From Flabesymbios commensalis (Eukaryota > Annelida > Polychaeta > Terebellida > Flabelligeridae): DNA of 64,000 nucleotides. The stretch spans positions 30,067,149-30,131,148 of the forward strand of contig OZ024914.1 of the NCBI GenBank assembly GCA_964017125.1. The letters run 5' to 3'. A program made the translations under genes and the position numbers. A model generated the notes under the pieces. It was not told where the DNA came from. It saw nothing but the letters and a program-made list of their open reading frames with translations, and made no database searches. This document shows positions 47,001 to 55,182 of this stretch, one piece after another (position 1 is the stretch's first letter; each line of letters opens with the position of its first letter).

Positions 47001-50000
47001 AACTAAACTCTTCGTTCAGTGGACACAATCCTCATGCACAAAAATCACTTCTCATAGCTAGGGCAGCAAGCACAAGTGGTTCAATGACGAGAGAGGTCTC
47101 ACAAAGATCAGATTTACCACAGGACAGAAATATGACAGGAAGACAGGTCCCTGAAGCACATTATTTACTTAATGACAAGAACCCGATGGAAAGAGACAAC
47201 ACTCGACAAGAAATGTGCTCCAATTATCACAGGTTTCAGCCGGACCAGTCGTCAGCTCATTATCATAATCCATTGAAAGTATCAGTGGATAATACTCCTA
47301 CAGGAAATGGAAATATACCGGCCACGTTTTACGATCCTGTAACACCTCAAGCTTTCCCACAGCATTTATTGCATCCGATGTATGCAGGACCAGCATATCA
47401 GCAATCGATGCCTAACTTGGCATTTGGTACAACACATCCTCATATGCGTCACTACCAGTCACTGCCTGATCAAAGAAGATACCTGAATAACTGTATGGAC
47501 TCAGGTTCTAGCAGGAATACACCAGTTACAATTTGTACAGAGAATACTGAAATGTCAGATGTACAGGCTGGCAGTATGGAACGACTAAATGACCCATCAG
47601 AAATACCTACGTCCAATCAGGAAAAAATTAAGAGCTCTAAAAACCTACCTTCTGAGGAAGAGAAAATTGATATTTTTATGGGGAGAACGATATTGGATGA
47701 AGCTGGCATTTCTTCGTCTCCGCCCAGAAATAACCGCTCAGCACCAGATGTCAGGTCTATGTCAGCTGTTTCTCCGAGAGAGGACATCTCTGCAAACTCA
47801 AGGTCTGACAACACATATCACGCAACATCACAAAACAACAAGGAGCAATCACAAGAAATGTTAGTCCTCAAGAAACGCCTTGACAAAGTAAGTTTGACAA
47901 CGCTAGTTTTTCCAGAGCACATTCTAAATCCCTGTCATACCTAGGTGTTAACATATGGAACTCAATTCCCGATGATATTAGAGCATGTAGAAAATAGTTA
48001 GTTTTATATTTCATATCATGTTACATTCTGCAATGTTATGTATTTCATGTATCAAACGGTCAATGCAAACTTTACTGTGGGCCATGTAGCTTATGTGTGT
48101 AATTATTTTATGCAGTGTCATGTGTCATCATATCTGCAGCACAACGTGATTTGAGCATATTAATTTAAAATTGTTTCTTTTTAATCTGTAGCCGATGTCT
48201 GTATTTAATTTATATATTGTCACATGGGTATGTCATCACATACATGTACAAAAAATTGATTTCGTTTTTAATATTGATATATTGTATATTTATTTGTTTT
48301 TTGTATATATCTTAAGGGCCCCAAGGCAGATGAGCTATCGCTCCTTGTCTTTACTCTCGTAAAATAAAGCTATCATTATTATTTCCAAGCTCTTAGAGTT
48401 AGACTTCCTAATTATAATTCTTTAAGTGTATTTTTTTAAATACATGTATTACGTAGAGGCGGATTGAGATTATGAGTGATATGTCTATTACATGCCTCTG
48501 TGGTAATTAACAATAACGTTGTTAAACATGTTAAACGCAAATTATTTGATCTACCATGAGATTTGAAATCATCATAATTGTCTTAGTTAGCTCTTCCTGC
48601 ATCATTTATTACCTGTGTTGGTCTGTGACCATTGAAAATATTTTAATTCTTTCAGTGTGGGGACTTTAGACGTTAGCATTTGACGTCTAAAGACGATCCC
48701 CGCTCTGGAAGGCTTTAGATTTGAGTTGTACTATCTACTGATAATCAGCTGCCTGTGGTACTGCGCACTATAAAGAACCATGGATGTTTTCATCGTGCTT
48801 AATAATCAAATAGACTTTCAGAATTACAGTAGTTTTTATTTCATCGAAACATTTGGCATACTATTTATCTTCAGTGTATTTTTAGTTTCTGTACTGATTT
48901 TCTCATAGGAGCGTCAAATGTGCATAGCGTTAAAGAAAGAAGCGAAAGAAGCTCGAGAAGAACTTAGTAAGAGACGTGAACAAGAACATGAAGCAGCCAG
49001 GCGATCAGCAGAGCTTGTCAGCGAAATAGAGAGACAACAAACAGAAACTCCTGATGCCAGGCTCAGAAAACAGGTTAAAGTATACTGCCGTGCAAAGCAA
49101 AAGGCAGTATCTGCTTACTTTACAAATAAGAAGATACTACATTTTGGCTTTGTAGAGCAGTATACACGTTTTGGTATATTACACAGGCTGAAACCGTAGT
49201 TGATGTTTTGAGAGATAGTATATCCTGATTGTCTTAACTCAGCTACATCGTCGATAAAAGGCGTGTGGTGTTGTTGACAAACGTGTATTGGGACACGGCT
49301 ATGGAGGGGGTAGGGGTCAATATATGAGTGTAATGTGGTATTGCGGTAAAACAAAACATTTGTATAACATTTATACAACGTCGGCCCAACGTCTTCGACG
49401 TTGGTCCAACATTGTATAAATGTTAAACGGGCTTCAGTGGTGAAAGGGTTAAAATGAAATCAAGACTCAGATACCCAGATGTAATTTTACTTCACATTTA
49501 AGCTTTGTAAGATCAACACGACAAAAGAACATAATTTTACAAGTTTGCATCGTAATATAATATCAAAATTGTGTATACTTGTAAAGTATAACAGGTAAAT
49601 TGTACATAGGGCGGTGGCTCTCTACTGATGACAACGTAATTAGTTATATTGTACAGTGCGAATGTCTTTATAGCTGACTGTTCATCATAGTATTGAACAT
49701 TTAACTTGTTAGCTGTAAAAATACGTGATAAAAATCAGTGTGTTTACAGCTGAGTGCTAATCAGCAACAACACCAACAACTTCTGGAGCAAGTAAAAGAG
49801 AAAGAGCAGCACATGAATATACTAAAGAAGCAGCTGTCATTATATATGTCCTCCCCATTATCTTCAACCTCTGACTCGGTATCACCAGTCTCTATAACAA
49901 CGCCAGGAAATATCAGCGATGATTGTTCATCTGTAAAAAGCACACGACATCATAAACCATCAGTTAGATCCGCACTGACCTCACCGAACAACACTGTTGA

Positions 50001-53000
50001 ATCTAATAACAGTGATTTTGTGACTCACCGGACATCCAGTGTGAAATCCATCCATCGGAATTTGAAAGACATACCAACAGACACATCAAAAAAAGATAAA
50101 CATTTTAGAATTGCCAGAAACATCGGTACTAAATTGATGTCTTTGCAAAAGAAAAGAACTGGCGATGATAAATTCACGAGTAATAGGAAAAATGAAATAG
50201 ATGTCACCTTGAATAAAAATAAAGTAAAGAAAGACAATAGATACACTATTAGCAAGAAGAACGAGTTTGATGAAGATGGCTTTCTTCTTCCTCACACGCC
50301 AGTGCTGACAAGAAAGTCTCATAAGCATGATAAGACAAGATCTAGCAAAACTCAACCATCCAAACATACCATAAATTCCTTCACGGGAATAACGCCATCC
50401 AAGGCAACAGTTGAGTCACCTAAATATCAGCCTGTTGTTGTACTGGAACCTTTACAGATACAGAAGAAGATCTCCTCTGCTCAGAGTAGATACTTGACTT
50501 CACCACCACCGTCTCCATCACCTTCTGTAGCCTCAGAGTTTGATGTTGGTCTACTGAGTGCGGCTCGTAGATCTACAGAATCACATGATTTACGCCGTGC
50601 CACTACATCACCCTGTCTGTCAACACCACGTAATTCCCCGGAAAAAATACCACTAGCACAACGAATTTTACGCAGTAGTTCACATTCCTTACAAAATCTC
50701 AAGCAAATGATAACGAGGAGACATTACTCGACGGATACTCCACAATCAAGTCCACAGAGTCGACACAAGAAGGCGCACAAAGATGCATCATTTACCCAGT
50801 CTTCTGATCTGACTGGATCATCTATGAGCGACTCAGACACCAGTGGCAACTCATTCTTCTCAGGTAAACAATAAATTTGTGGAAGACGAGATTTATCATG
50901 GTTTGTAATAACAAAGAGTATGTTCATTTAGTGTGACGAATACAGAAATTTCAAATTCTTATTTTAACAGGTATCCGAACGCCTGCATTGATAATAATAT
51001 TTTTTTCTCAGCGACAACAGATAATTATATCCTCAAAATATGAAATATACATTTATAATTTTAATGACATAAAGTATGTAATCTTACAATACCTTCTATA
51101 ACACTTGATTTACTCATTGATTATAATTAGGAAAATGAACTTAACATGTTGTTTTATGATGTGACACTTCTGTTGTAGAGGATGAGCAAAACAAAGAAAA
51201 TACCATGTTGGAGATAAGAAGTGTTCCTATCAACAGCTCGAAATCGAAAAACAATAATAAATGTCCAGGTATGTTTAAAACCCTTTGCTTCCTATTAGCT
51301 CATAGCCTATATATGCGTCATATTGCATAGTGCAGTTAGTCACACAATTATCTCAATAGAAATGGCACTAGTGCCTACTAATTGAAATTATAACGTTTTA
51401 GATTTAATTAGTAATAATATATCATACTTTACTTGGGTATTTTATAAAATTGACTATTTTTCACTCACTGTGATCAGTCTGTGATGTGTGAAATGCGGGA
51501 GTAATTTGCTTTCAAAGCTTCAATTTGATATCTTACACTCGGGTAACCGTATTTGACAAATTTGGGTGATTTTTATTCTGCCGCAATTCTCACCTCGCCG
51601 AGAATAAAAATATGATGAAAAAGGAAAATAGTTAATTATAATGCATTACATGCTGACAGGATAACAGTAACACATCTGACAGACAGTAACGTTATCAATT
51701 TTGTGGTGAGGGGATATTCATAGCTTCTCTGACAGCTATTTCTAGCAGGCGCGAGACGCGGTGTCGGGTTAGTGCTGGGTCAGTGGCGCAAATGATGGGC
51801 CGACAATGGGTCGACGTTTGATGGGTTACTATGACACGTGTGATCAGTATAATAAATGAGTGAATATTCAGCATTTACCATTTTTAATTGAAGTCAAATG
51901 TTGTTGCAGGCTGTCAACCACCAGATCGTTTGGATGGCTTGTTGCTTAACAGTAGAACATACAATATAGCCCTGGAGACCAGCACCGAGACATGCCGTCT
52001 TCACAGGTAAGCTTAGTCAAGGAGTTTATCTACGCTAAAAAATATTGTGTATGGCATGGTCAAAGAGAAGGACATGTTTATATCTGTGATGTTCGCCACA
52101 CTGTATACGTTTTATTTGCTGTATCCGTGTATATTGTATAAGTGACATTGTAGGTCAAATTGGCCCGGCATTTTCTACCGTTAATGACCATGATATTTAT
52201 GTTTATGTTTTGTATGTATATGCATATCACGATGATAAATAAATACTTACTTACTACTTACTTACCCCCCCCCCCCAATCGCTTTAGATGTCAACCAAAA
52301 TCAGAGGTCGTGAACGCGACATACACCAACGTTTGCAACGATGTTTCAATCGCTGGGATACGCTCGACCAAGCGTTCCATATGTGAATTCACCATATGTG
52401 AGCGTTGTCAGCGTTCCAGTTTTTGATAGGATATGTGAAAAAAAGGAAGCTGAACAAATTATGATTCTAATTTGAAATCTGTTAAGATACACAAATTATG
52501 TAGTTAAAATGCACACGTTAAAATGGGCTGGAAGCCAATTACTATAATGTTAACCCTTTTGGAAGTATTAACCAGCCATTTCAATTTCTAATAAAAGAAA
52601 AATGATTACTTTATTTAAATTCTAACTTATGATCACCTACTAAACTGTTAATTTATTTAACTATATATACTTAAAGCTATGTGTGTAATTCATCCGTGTC
52701 CGTAAATAATTGTTGATGCCATATGTAGGGATCATAAAATATACGACACATTGAAAATGACCATACCCAGCAAACTCAAAACGATGACCAAATATTGTTT
52801 TAATTTTGGCCACCGTCTGCGATGTTGGCCCATAATTGAAATAACATCGGGTCAGCGTCTGTTATTTGTTGGGTTATAATAAGAGCGATAGGAATGCTCA
52901 CGTATTTGATAGGGAAGATACCACTGTATGCAGGAAAATATGGCGTTTTGTCTTGACCCTTATGCTGCCGGAACAGTATATATGCGTTTTCAAGCAAAAT

Positions 53001-55166
53001 TCATACCAAATAAATTCAATTAAAATTGCTAAAATGTTTTGTGGTAGATGCTTAGTTAATCTAACAATATTACATTTTGAAGACGTATATCTTTGCATAA
53101 ATATAATGATTTTTCGTCATTTGGAGCTGGAAATTGCGTTAGCAATTCCAGCTTCAAATGAATGAAAAATAGTCCGAAGCAATTCGGCAGCATGAGGGTT
53201 AAAGCGGTAAGCACGACTTTAGTCGTTTTCAATATGTTTTGTTAGCACGATTATCAGGTTAAATCACTGTGATTGGGAAATAAATGAGTGTTTGAACATC
53301 ACGATTTAGAAAAATCTCAAATTATACAAATACGAGTCATTTTCACCCACTTGAAGTTGTGGGTCGCGGTAGCGAATCACAACTTCAAGTGGGTGGAAAT
53401 TTAGATTGCATAACTTAGCGCTCAAAGGGTTAAATATTTCCCCTGTAGGATGATGAGGAAACAAGAGCGTCTGTACATCAGCCAAAAACAAGCCGAGCAA
53501 GAGAAAACCTGCAGACCCTTACTCAAATGCCACAGTCTGCAGCGCAAAATAAAAGATTTCGACGAAAAAGCAAAGATAAAAGAAGAGAATATGGAATCTG
53601 ACATCGATGTGTACAGGTTCAGTAGTGAGGGTACACCAGCTCAATCTAATGTAAGCTGTTCTACCAGTTTGGAAACTAGGCCTACTTTGAAATTGTTGAA
53701 CATTAACTGTGTTATAAATATTTAACTAGGTCAGTTACGATTTTTTTCAATAACTTTCAAATGGGCTGTACATAGTATTTTGAATGGGAGGTAGGATGGG
53801 CAGATTCTCAGTAAGGATCAATGTACATTTTTTAAGTAAAAATCCCATATATCAATTTAAAGACCCAATCATAGGTGATCATGTAAAATTTCAATTTAAA
53901 CGACACGAAGGAAAACTAACGCCAAGTTATTTATTCACAATTTTTTATAACAAAGTTGTAACTCCCAGCGCTTATTCTTTTTACTTTTAGAAGGAATTAA
54001 TAAAAAAAAACAATTTGAAAAAGTTAACGAAACGTTAAAGATATCATTATAATATTATATTTACCAGGTGAGTCCTGCGCTTAGAAAGAGCACAGGCAGT
54101 GACACAGTACGCAGCCCTTATCTCACACGTGGGGCACGTCGCGGGAGGAGACAGCGAGTGGAATATACTGAGGAAGAGGTGAATTGGCTGAAGGCTGGTG
54201 TTCAAAGATTTGGGCGTGTCTGGAATCAAATTCTAAATGAGTACCCATTCCACCACACACGTATTGCCGTGGATCTCAAGGATAAATACAAGAGACTCAC
54301 GGTAATGTATACGTATCACTGTAGTCCAGTAGTTTTGTATCATTATATATACTTTCCATAATATTTTTCAGAGTAATTTAGCTATCATATGACTGAGGAC
54401 GCTACATAGACTGATATATTATGTATATATATATATAAGTTTTCACTTTTGGAAAGTAAAGTCAATAAGCATTATACCCCACATGGCTGTGGTATAAGTA
54501 CAGAAAGATACATAAGAAAATTGTCGTAGCCAATTGGGCTCCTCAGATAATAATTTTGGTGGCCCAAAAACGATTTCGTGAGGCCAATCAATCGTATACA
54601 TAATCATGATAATCGAGTTAAGAAAACTTGCATTTATTCTTACAACTCTGAAATATTTTGATATAAACTATGGAGACAAAGGGTTTTTTCAGTTTGAATC
54701 ATCATAAATGTCTTTGTTAGCTCTTTCCGTATGATTCGAATACCAATGTTATGGGTCTACGGCTATAAATATTTAACTCTTTCAGTACTGGAGCGACTGT
54801 AGAATCTGACGTGGACGACGTCTAAATTCGGTCACCGCGCTGAAAGGGTTAAAATATAACATTGAAGCGTGTATTTTTTTCCCATAAATAATCAACATGT
54901 GTATTTGACAATCTGATTTTTTTCAGAAAATAATCATGTTTGTTTTTATATATATTTAGAGAAAGAGAAAAGCTGAGAAAATTTCTCCGACAAGCAAAGA
55001 GACAAAGCACCCCAGACATTTCTCCATGGTGGAGGAGAGGCGACTACGAAGAGGTGTGAGAGTACTGGGATATAACTGGCAGGCTATTCTGGACATGTAT
55101 ACATTCAGTAAGGGACGCACCGCGCTACAGCTACGTAACAAGTGGAAAACTCTCCATAAATATTAG
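25937..55166 (+). CDS. TERB1: TERB1, meiotic telomere-bouquet protein (18 coding exons placed)
   Basis: TERB1 links telomeres to the nuclear-envelope LINC complex in meiotic prophase, together with TERB2 and MAJIN. Exons: 25937-26047, 26538-26666, 27066-27197, 28877-28937, 29207-29325, 30041-30163, 36190-36342, 43262-43393, 44447-44575, 46274-46352 (or from 46259), 46684-47887, 48909-49073, 49750-50863, 51179-51268, 51910-52006, 53449-53650, 54068-54301, 54960-55166. All junctions are GT-AG and the phases agree. The product is about 1494 residues plus a missing N-terminus. Residues ~1-363 are armadillo repeats matching vertebrate TERB1 as I recall it ([33 protein letters not shown]). Coiled coil follows, and two Myb-like domains end the protein. 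Vertebrate TERB1 is about half this length and has one Myb domain (from memory). Confidence 0.92.
26538..26666 (+). CDS. TERB1: TERB1 exon, armadillo repeat
   Basis: Encodes [17 protein letters not shown] and [14 protein letters not shown], a classic armadillo unit. Acceptor TTTTAAG, donor GTACAA. Confidence 0.9.
27066..27197 (+). CDS. TERB1: TERB1 exon, armadillo repeat
   Basis: Encodes [19 protein letters not shown] and [10 protein letters not shown]. Acceptor TTTCAG, donor GTAATG. Confidence 0.88.
27488..27680 (+). repeat. Dispersed AACCCTT repeat in intron
   Basis: AACCCTTAAAACGCTAAAAT edge, then ATCATAAATGTCTTA and TTCTGCTTCATTTTAATACAT; same family as 11938, 48545 and 54645. Confidence 0.65.
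27896..27956. repeat. Hairpin in intron
   Basis: GATATGAAAGGGTGTATC and GATACACCCTTTCATATA form an 18-bp stem; an inner CACTTT/AAAGTG pair extends it. Confidence 0.8.
28877..28937 (+). CDS. TERB1: TERB1 short exon
   Basis: Encodes [18 protein letters not shown]. 61 bp, acceptor TTTCAG, donor GTGACC. Both phases fit the neighbours. Confidence 0.85.
29207..29325 (+). CDS. TERB1: TERB1 exon with VCVNNPQN motif
   Basis: Encodes an acidic insert ([11 protein letters not shown]) and [20 protein letters not shown], the part most like vertebrate TERB1. Acceptor TTGTAG, donor GTAATG. Confidence 0.92.
30041..30163 (+). CDS. TERB1: TERB1 exon, armadillo repeat
   Basis: Encodes [18 protein letters not shown] and [12 protein letters not shown]. 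Acceptor TTTCAG, donor GTAAAC. Confidence 0.92.
32240..32615 (+). mobile_element. Possible 3' scrap of another LINE
   Basis: A plus-strand frame [21 protein letters not shown] ends in a stop, followed by a T/G-rich stretch and AATAAATTTG with short TGAGTC repeats. It lies within the 3' UTR of the minus-strand LINE and may be a nested fragment. Confidence 0.3.
32700..34535 (-). CDS. LINE reverse transcriptase, 611-residue frame
   Basis: Motifs in order: [61 protein letters not shown], the catalytic [13 protein letters not shown], and a C-terminal [19 protein letters not shown] zinc-knuckle-like segment. The frame is open to its natural stop. It joins the upstream frame through a one-base shift near 34536-34545. 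Confidence 0.88.
   Translation of the reverse strand: MPALELLFNTILTNGEYPSRWATGIIHPVHKKGDHGVPDNYRKITVMPCIGKLFESILNNRLSFKNEVCNDNDPYQAGFKTNSRTTDNIFILCAIIDKQRCLSKPLYTCFVDFTKAFDYIDRTALYYKLLNRGIDGNLLNIIKSMFSKAECRVKWDSRISDILKSEFGVLQGGMLSPKLFTEFLQDISASFDQDQGIAVDTLLMVYLLFADDLVLFSESAEGLQKQLTALYSYASLWHIIASIPKTKVLIFNERYTTVCGSFHYGDNIIEKAEQYKYLGVVYSTKSANNVLKETFSHLASQAGKAIFALRKQSRPVVGKLSPTIAFKVFDCQILPILEYGSDIWYTGDDVNDLEKIHLKFIKSTLGVRKQTPTPAIYGDTGRFPLIIRQHIKAVKYWCRILKLSRSHPVRNAYNMLLELDAIGFANWCSRIRSVLERTGLDQTWESQNIGDTKKFMLSFKESIVRIFTQQWRKDIESSSKLRTYALVKKYFCVEPYILHIRGNHLITAMARYRMSSHDLNIERGRFNNPITPKNQRICTRCQLNEIDDEIHLLLHCCAMKNEREILYDSVAAIINIQPTNEMFLGIMTSRDITVVKSLAQFIYGCFKQIKG
34543..35058 (-). CDS. LINE segment before RT, partial
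   Basis: Encodes the linker and RT beginning ([49 protein letters not shown]). The frame stays open to 35145, but its first ~29 residues are antisense sequence of the older LINE and are not part of this protein. Confidence 0.8.
   Translation of the reverse strand, partial: NNFPSNPWYDKECKSLKYVVNNIAKHRDFNAQQDEYNILLRQYKQLIQRKKRQYQQAKLSELENMRTEDPNSYWKFWKSLNPRNVTTGPTLEDFVNYFEQQVYPPHVDYFDYEHMNNIVKQVTSFQHNVEHDKSNMTQFLNSPITAEDSKVKMQESSGCRWYFCRILQIWM
35596..36189. other. Intron remainder before TERB1 exon 36190
   Basis: 35662-35729 is a diverged CCCAGCAAACA-type palindrome (ACGACGCTGG near its centre). Nothing else recognised. Confidence 0.45.
36190..36342 (+). CDS. TERB1: TERB1 exon, armadillo repeat
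   Basis: Encodes [20 protein letters not shown] and [13 protein letters not shown]. Acceptor TTTTTTTAG, donor GTAGGA. Confidence 0.9.
36343..37591. other. Intron sequence, no exon seen
   Basis: 37072-37110 (GGGGCCCATTTCACTAAC) may be the left end of an element whose right end is near 38385-38405 (TTGAAACCCACC). The match is weak. No other feature. Confidence 0.35.
37592..38150. mobile_element. TTAA-flanked MITE, copy 2 (inverted)
   Basis: Reverse-orientation copy of 14717-15274. TTAA lies at both ends (37592-37595 and 38147-38150) and the ends are AGGGACCCCTTGGGATGA and AGCAGCCCCTTGGGATGA. Confidence 0.85.
38420..38672 (+). repeat. Direct repeat, copy 1 (about 250 bp)
   Basis: Matches 42620-42863 in the same orientation with roughly 93% identity by eye (AAGATATCCAAGGAATTGTA, GTCACTGGTACAAGGTACC). 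Differences fall without codon bias in either strand, so it is probably noncoding. Confidence 0.75.
38673..39968. other. Intron sequence, no gene seen
   Basis: 39440-39510 and 39535-39600 form a diverged tandem pair (GTTGAAAT, AGAATGGCGGCCACC). No coding support. Confidence 0.45.
39969..40931 (-). CDS. Antisense coiled-coil reading frame inside a TERB1 intron
   Basis: Not recognised. On the minus strand a frame from about 40931 encodes a long polar coiled coil ([95 protein letters not shown]). Near 40275-40290 the coiled-coil pattern passes to the next frame ([48 protein letters not shown]), which stops at 39969. The frame has no ATG at its 5' edge, and GGCAG near 40932 could be a splice acceptor, so this may be the last exon of a nested antisense gene. 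The one-base shift could be an assembly error or decay. A third frame at 39985-40017 reads [11 protein letters not shown], zinc-ribbon-like. Confidence 0.5.
40932..42619. other. Intron sequence with diverged palindromes
   Basis: 41325-41398 and 41900-41965 carry CCCAGCAAACA-family centres (GGCCCACCGTTTATGATGTC, GGGCCACAGTCTGTGACGC). No upstream exon for the antisense coiled-coil frame was identified. Confidence 0.45.
42620..42863 (+). repeat. Direct repeat, copy 2
   Basis: Second copy of 38420-38672, 4.2 kb downstream. The minus frame across it (42691-42993) stays open but changes between copies are nearly all nonsynonymous in that frame. Confidence 0.75.
42985..43075 (+). mobile_element. 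3' fragment of a SINE
   Basis: CTCATCTCACTATCCTCAGG and CAGTCTCACCTGCACATG resemble 57215-57265 of the tandem SINE region (CTCATTCTCACCATCCTCAGG). Confidence 0.5.
43262..43393 (+). CDS. TERB1: TERB1 exon, armadillo repeat with [10 protein letters not shown]
   Basis: Encodes [20 protein letters not shown] and [15 protein letters not shown]. Acceptor GTTACCAG, donor GTGAGA. Confidence 0.92.
43625..43740. repeat. Hairpin repeat (CCACTACAAGTCG arms)
   Basis: CATCCACTACAAGTCGAGA pairs with CGGCTTGTAGTGGGTG. Same family as 13066 and 60650. It ends in AAAGGGTTAAT. Confidence 0.75.
43916..44020. repeat. CCCAGCAAACA palindromic repeat
   Basis: CCCAGCAAACAGAAAACAT to ATGTTTTGCTGGG, centre CAACGTCTTCGACGT. 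Close to the copies at 22058 and 49352. Confidence 0.8.
44447..44575 (+). CDS. TERB1: TERB1 exon, last armadillo repeat
   Basis: Encodes [20 protein letters not shown] and [17 protein letters not shown]. Acceptor TTTCAG, donor GTATGA. Confidence 0.9.
45406..45510. repeat. CCCAGCAAACA palindromic repeat, diverged
   Basis: Reads ACCCAATGCGTTGATC to GTCTCGTGTTTGCTGGG with TTCTTCGACGCCGGCCC in the centre. Nested in the 1386-bp element. Confidence 0.65.
45703..45967. mobile_element. hAT-like MITE with 5-bp target duplication
   Basis: Ends CAGTGAAGGATTTAAAGCC and GGCCCTAAATCCTTCACTG. TGTTG flanks both sides (45698-45702 and 45968-45972). CAGTG ends suggest hAT; a 5-bp duplication is also seen in other families. 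It is nested in the 1386-bp element. Confidence 0.75.
46274..46352 (+). CDS. TERB1: TERB1 exon, polar linker
   Basis: Encodes [20 protein letters not shown] and ASEKKIR. Two acceptors keep the phase: AG at 46272-46273 and AG at 46257-46258, the latter adding VVHVK. Neither has a strong pyrimidine tract. Donor GTACTA. Confidence 0.65.
46684..47887 (+). CDS. TERB1: TERB1 long exon, disordered region
   Basis: 401 codons open through. It starts with a short helix ([20 protein letters not shown]) and continues Ser/Pro/Gln/His/Tyr-rich without recognised domains ([19 protein letters not shown]). It ends in LVLKKRLDK, the beginning of a coiled coil. Acceptor TTTTTAG, donor GTAAGT. Confidence 0.88.
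47892..48386 (+). mobile_element. CR1-type LINE 3' end
   Basis: RT C-terminus [16 protein letters not shown] and [18 protein letters not shown] stop at 47997. The 3' UTR includes TAAGGGCCCCAAGGCAGATG and ends in AATAAAGCTATCATTATTATT, the CR1-type tail. The 5' truncation point is within a few bases of the exon donor at 47888. Confidence 0.8.
48545..48718 (+). repeat. Dispersed repeat ending in a CTTTAGACGTC hairpin
   Basis: Has ATCATCATAATTGTC, TCTTCCTGCATCATTT, then a hairpin of GGGGACTTTAGACG and CGTCTAAAGACGATCCCC. Confidence 0.7.
48909..49073 (+). CDS. TERB1: TERB1 coiled-coil exon
   Basis: Encodes [20 protein letters not shown] and [20 protein letters not shown], strongly charged heptads. 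55 codons, phase 0 at both ends. Acceptor CTCATAG, donor GTTAAA. Confidence 0.88.
49352..49427. repeat. CCCAGCAAACA family palindrome core
   Basis: ACATTTGTATAACATTTATA, then CCAACGTCTTCGACGTTGG. Nearly identical to the core of 22058-22165. Confidence 0.75.
49750..50863 (+). CDS. TERB1: TERB1 long exon, coiled coil then basic Ser/Thr-rich region
   Basis: 371 codons. [20 protein letters not shown] and [13 protein letters not shown] complete the coiled coil. The rest is basic and Ser/Thr/Pro-rich with many SP and TP sites ([31 protein letters not shown]), possible kinase targets. Acceptor TTTACAG, donor GTAAAC. Confidence 0.9.
51179..51268 (+). CDS. TERB1: TERB1 short exon
   Basis: Encodes [20 protein letters not shown] and ends KCP, the first half of a CPGC motif completed by the next exon. 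Acceptor TTGTAG, donor GTATGT. Confidence 0.85.
51910..52006 (+). CDS. TERB1: TERB1 exon, likely TERB2-binding region
   Basis: Encodes [19 protein letters not shown] and [10 protein letters not shown]. With the next exon it gives LNSRTYN...C-x2-HR...E-x-LY, a pattern I recall from the TERB2-binding segment of vertebrate TERB1. Acceptor TTGCAG, donor GTAAGC. Confidence 0.85.
52130..52268 (+). mobile_element. LINE 3' tail
   Basis: TGTTTTGTATGTATATGC, GATGATAAATAAATACTTAC and a (TTAC)n tail, then a C run. Only the 3' end of an element is present. Confidence 0.6.
52269..53448. other. Intron with three palindromic repeats
   Basis: 52766-52875 is a CCCAGCAAACA palindrome. 53110-53165 is a hairpin (TCATTTGGAGCTGGAAATTG and CAATTCCAGCTTCAAATGA). 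53335-53398 is a hairpin (CCCACTTGAAGTTGTG and CACAACTTCAAGTGGG). No exon. Confidence 0.75.
53449..53650 (+). CDS. TERB1: TERB1 exon, helical and linker region
   Basis: Encodes [39 protein letters not shown] and the linker [14 protein letters not shown]. Acceptor CCTGTAG, donor GTAAGC. Confidence 0.88.
54068..54301 (+). CDS. TERB1: TERB1 exon, first Myb-like domain
   Basis: After a basic linker ([15 protein letters not shown]) comes a Myb/SANT-like domain: [28 protein letters not shown] and [14 protein letters not shown]. The [10 protein letters not shown] end is the telobox-like third helix. It corresponds to the single Myb domain of vertebrate TERB1. Acceptor TTACCAG, donor GTAATG. Confidence 0.93.
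54645..54853 (+). repeat. Dispersed repeat with terminal hairpin, in last intron
   Basis: ATCATCATAAATGTCTTTG, GGGTCTACGGCTATAAAT, then CTTTCAGTACTGGAGCGAC pairing with CACCGCGCTGAAAGGGTTAA. Confidence 0.7.
54960..55166 (+). CDS. TERB1: TERB1 terminal exon, second Myb-like domain
   Basis: Encodes [19 protein letters not shown], then [29 protein letters not shown] and [17 protein letters not shown], with TAG at 55164-55166. The tryptophan and RxxxQLRNKWK spacing is that of a second Myb domain. Acceptor TATTTAG. Confidence 0.9.
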   Translation, partial: RKRKAEKISPTSKETKHPRHFSMVEERRLRRGVRVLGYNWQAILDMYTFSKGRTALQLRNKWKTLHKY

Positions 55167-55182
55167 CCACCACCTCAACACG

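Noticed and set aside
47888-47944. Read-through C-terminus of the long TERB1 exon
   Set aside because: A canonical GTAAGT donor ends the exon and the coiled coil continues in the exon at 48909; the read-through lies in LINE sequence.
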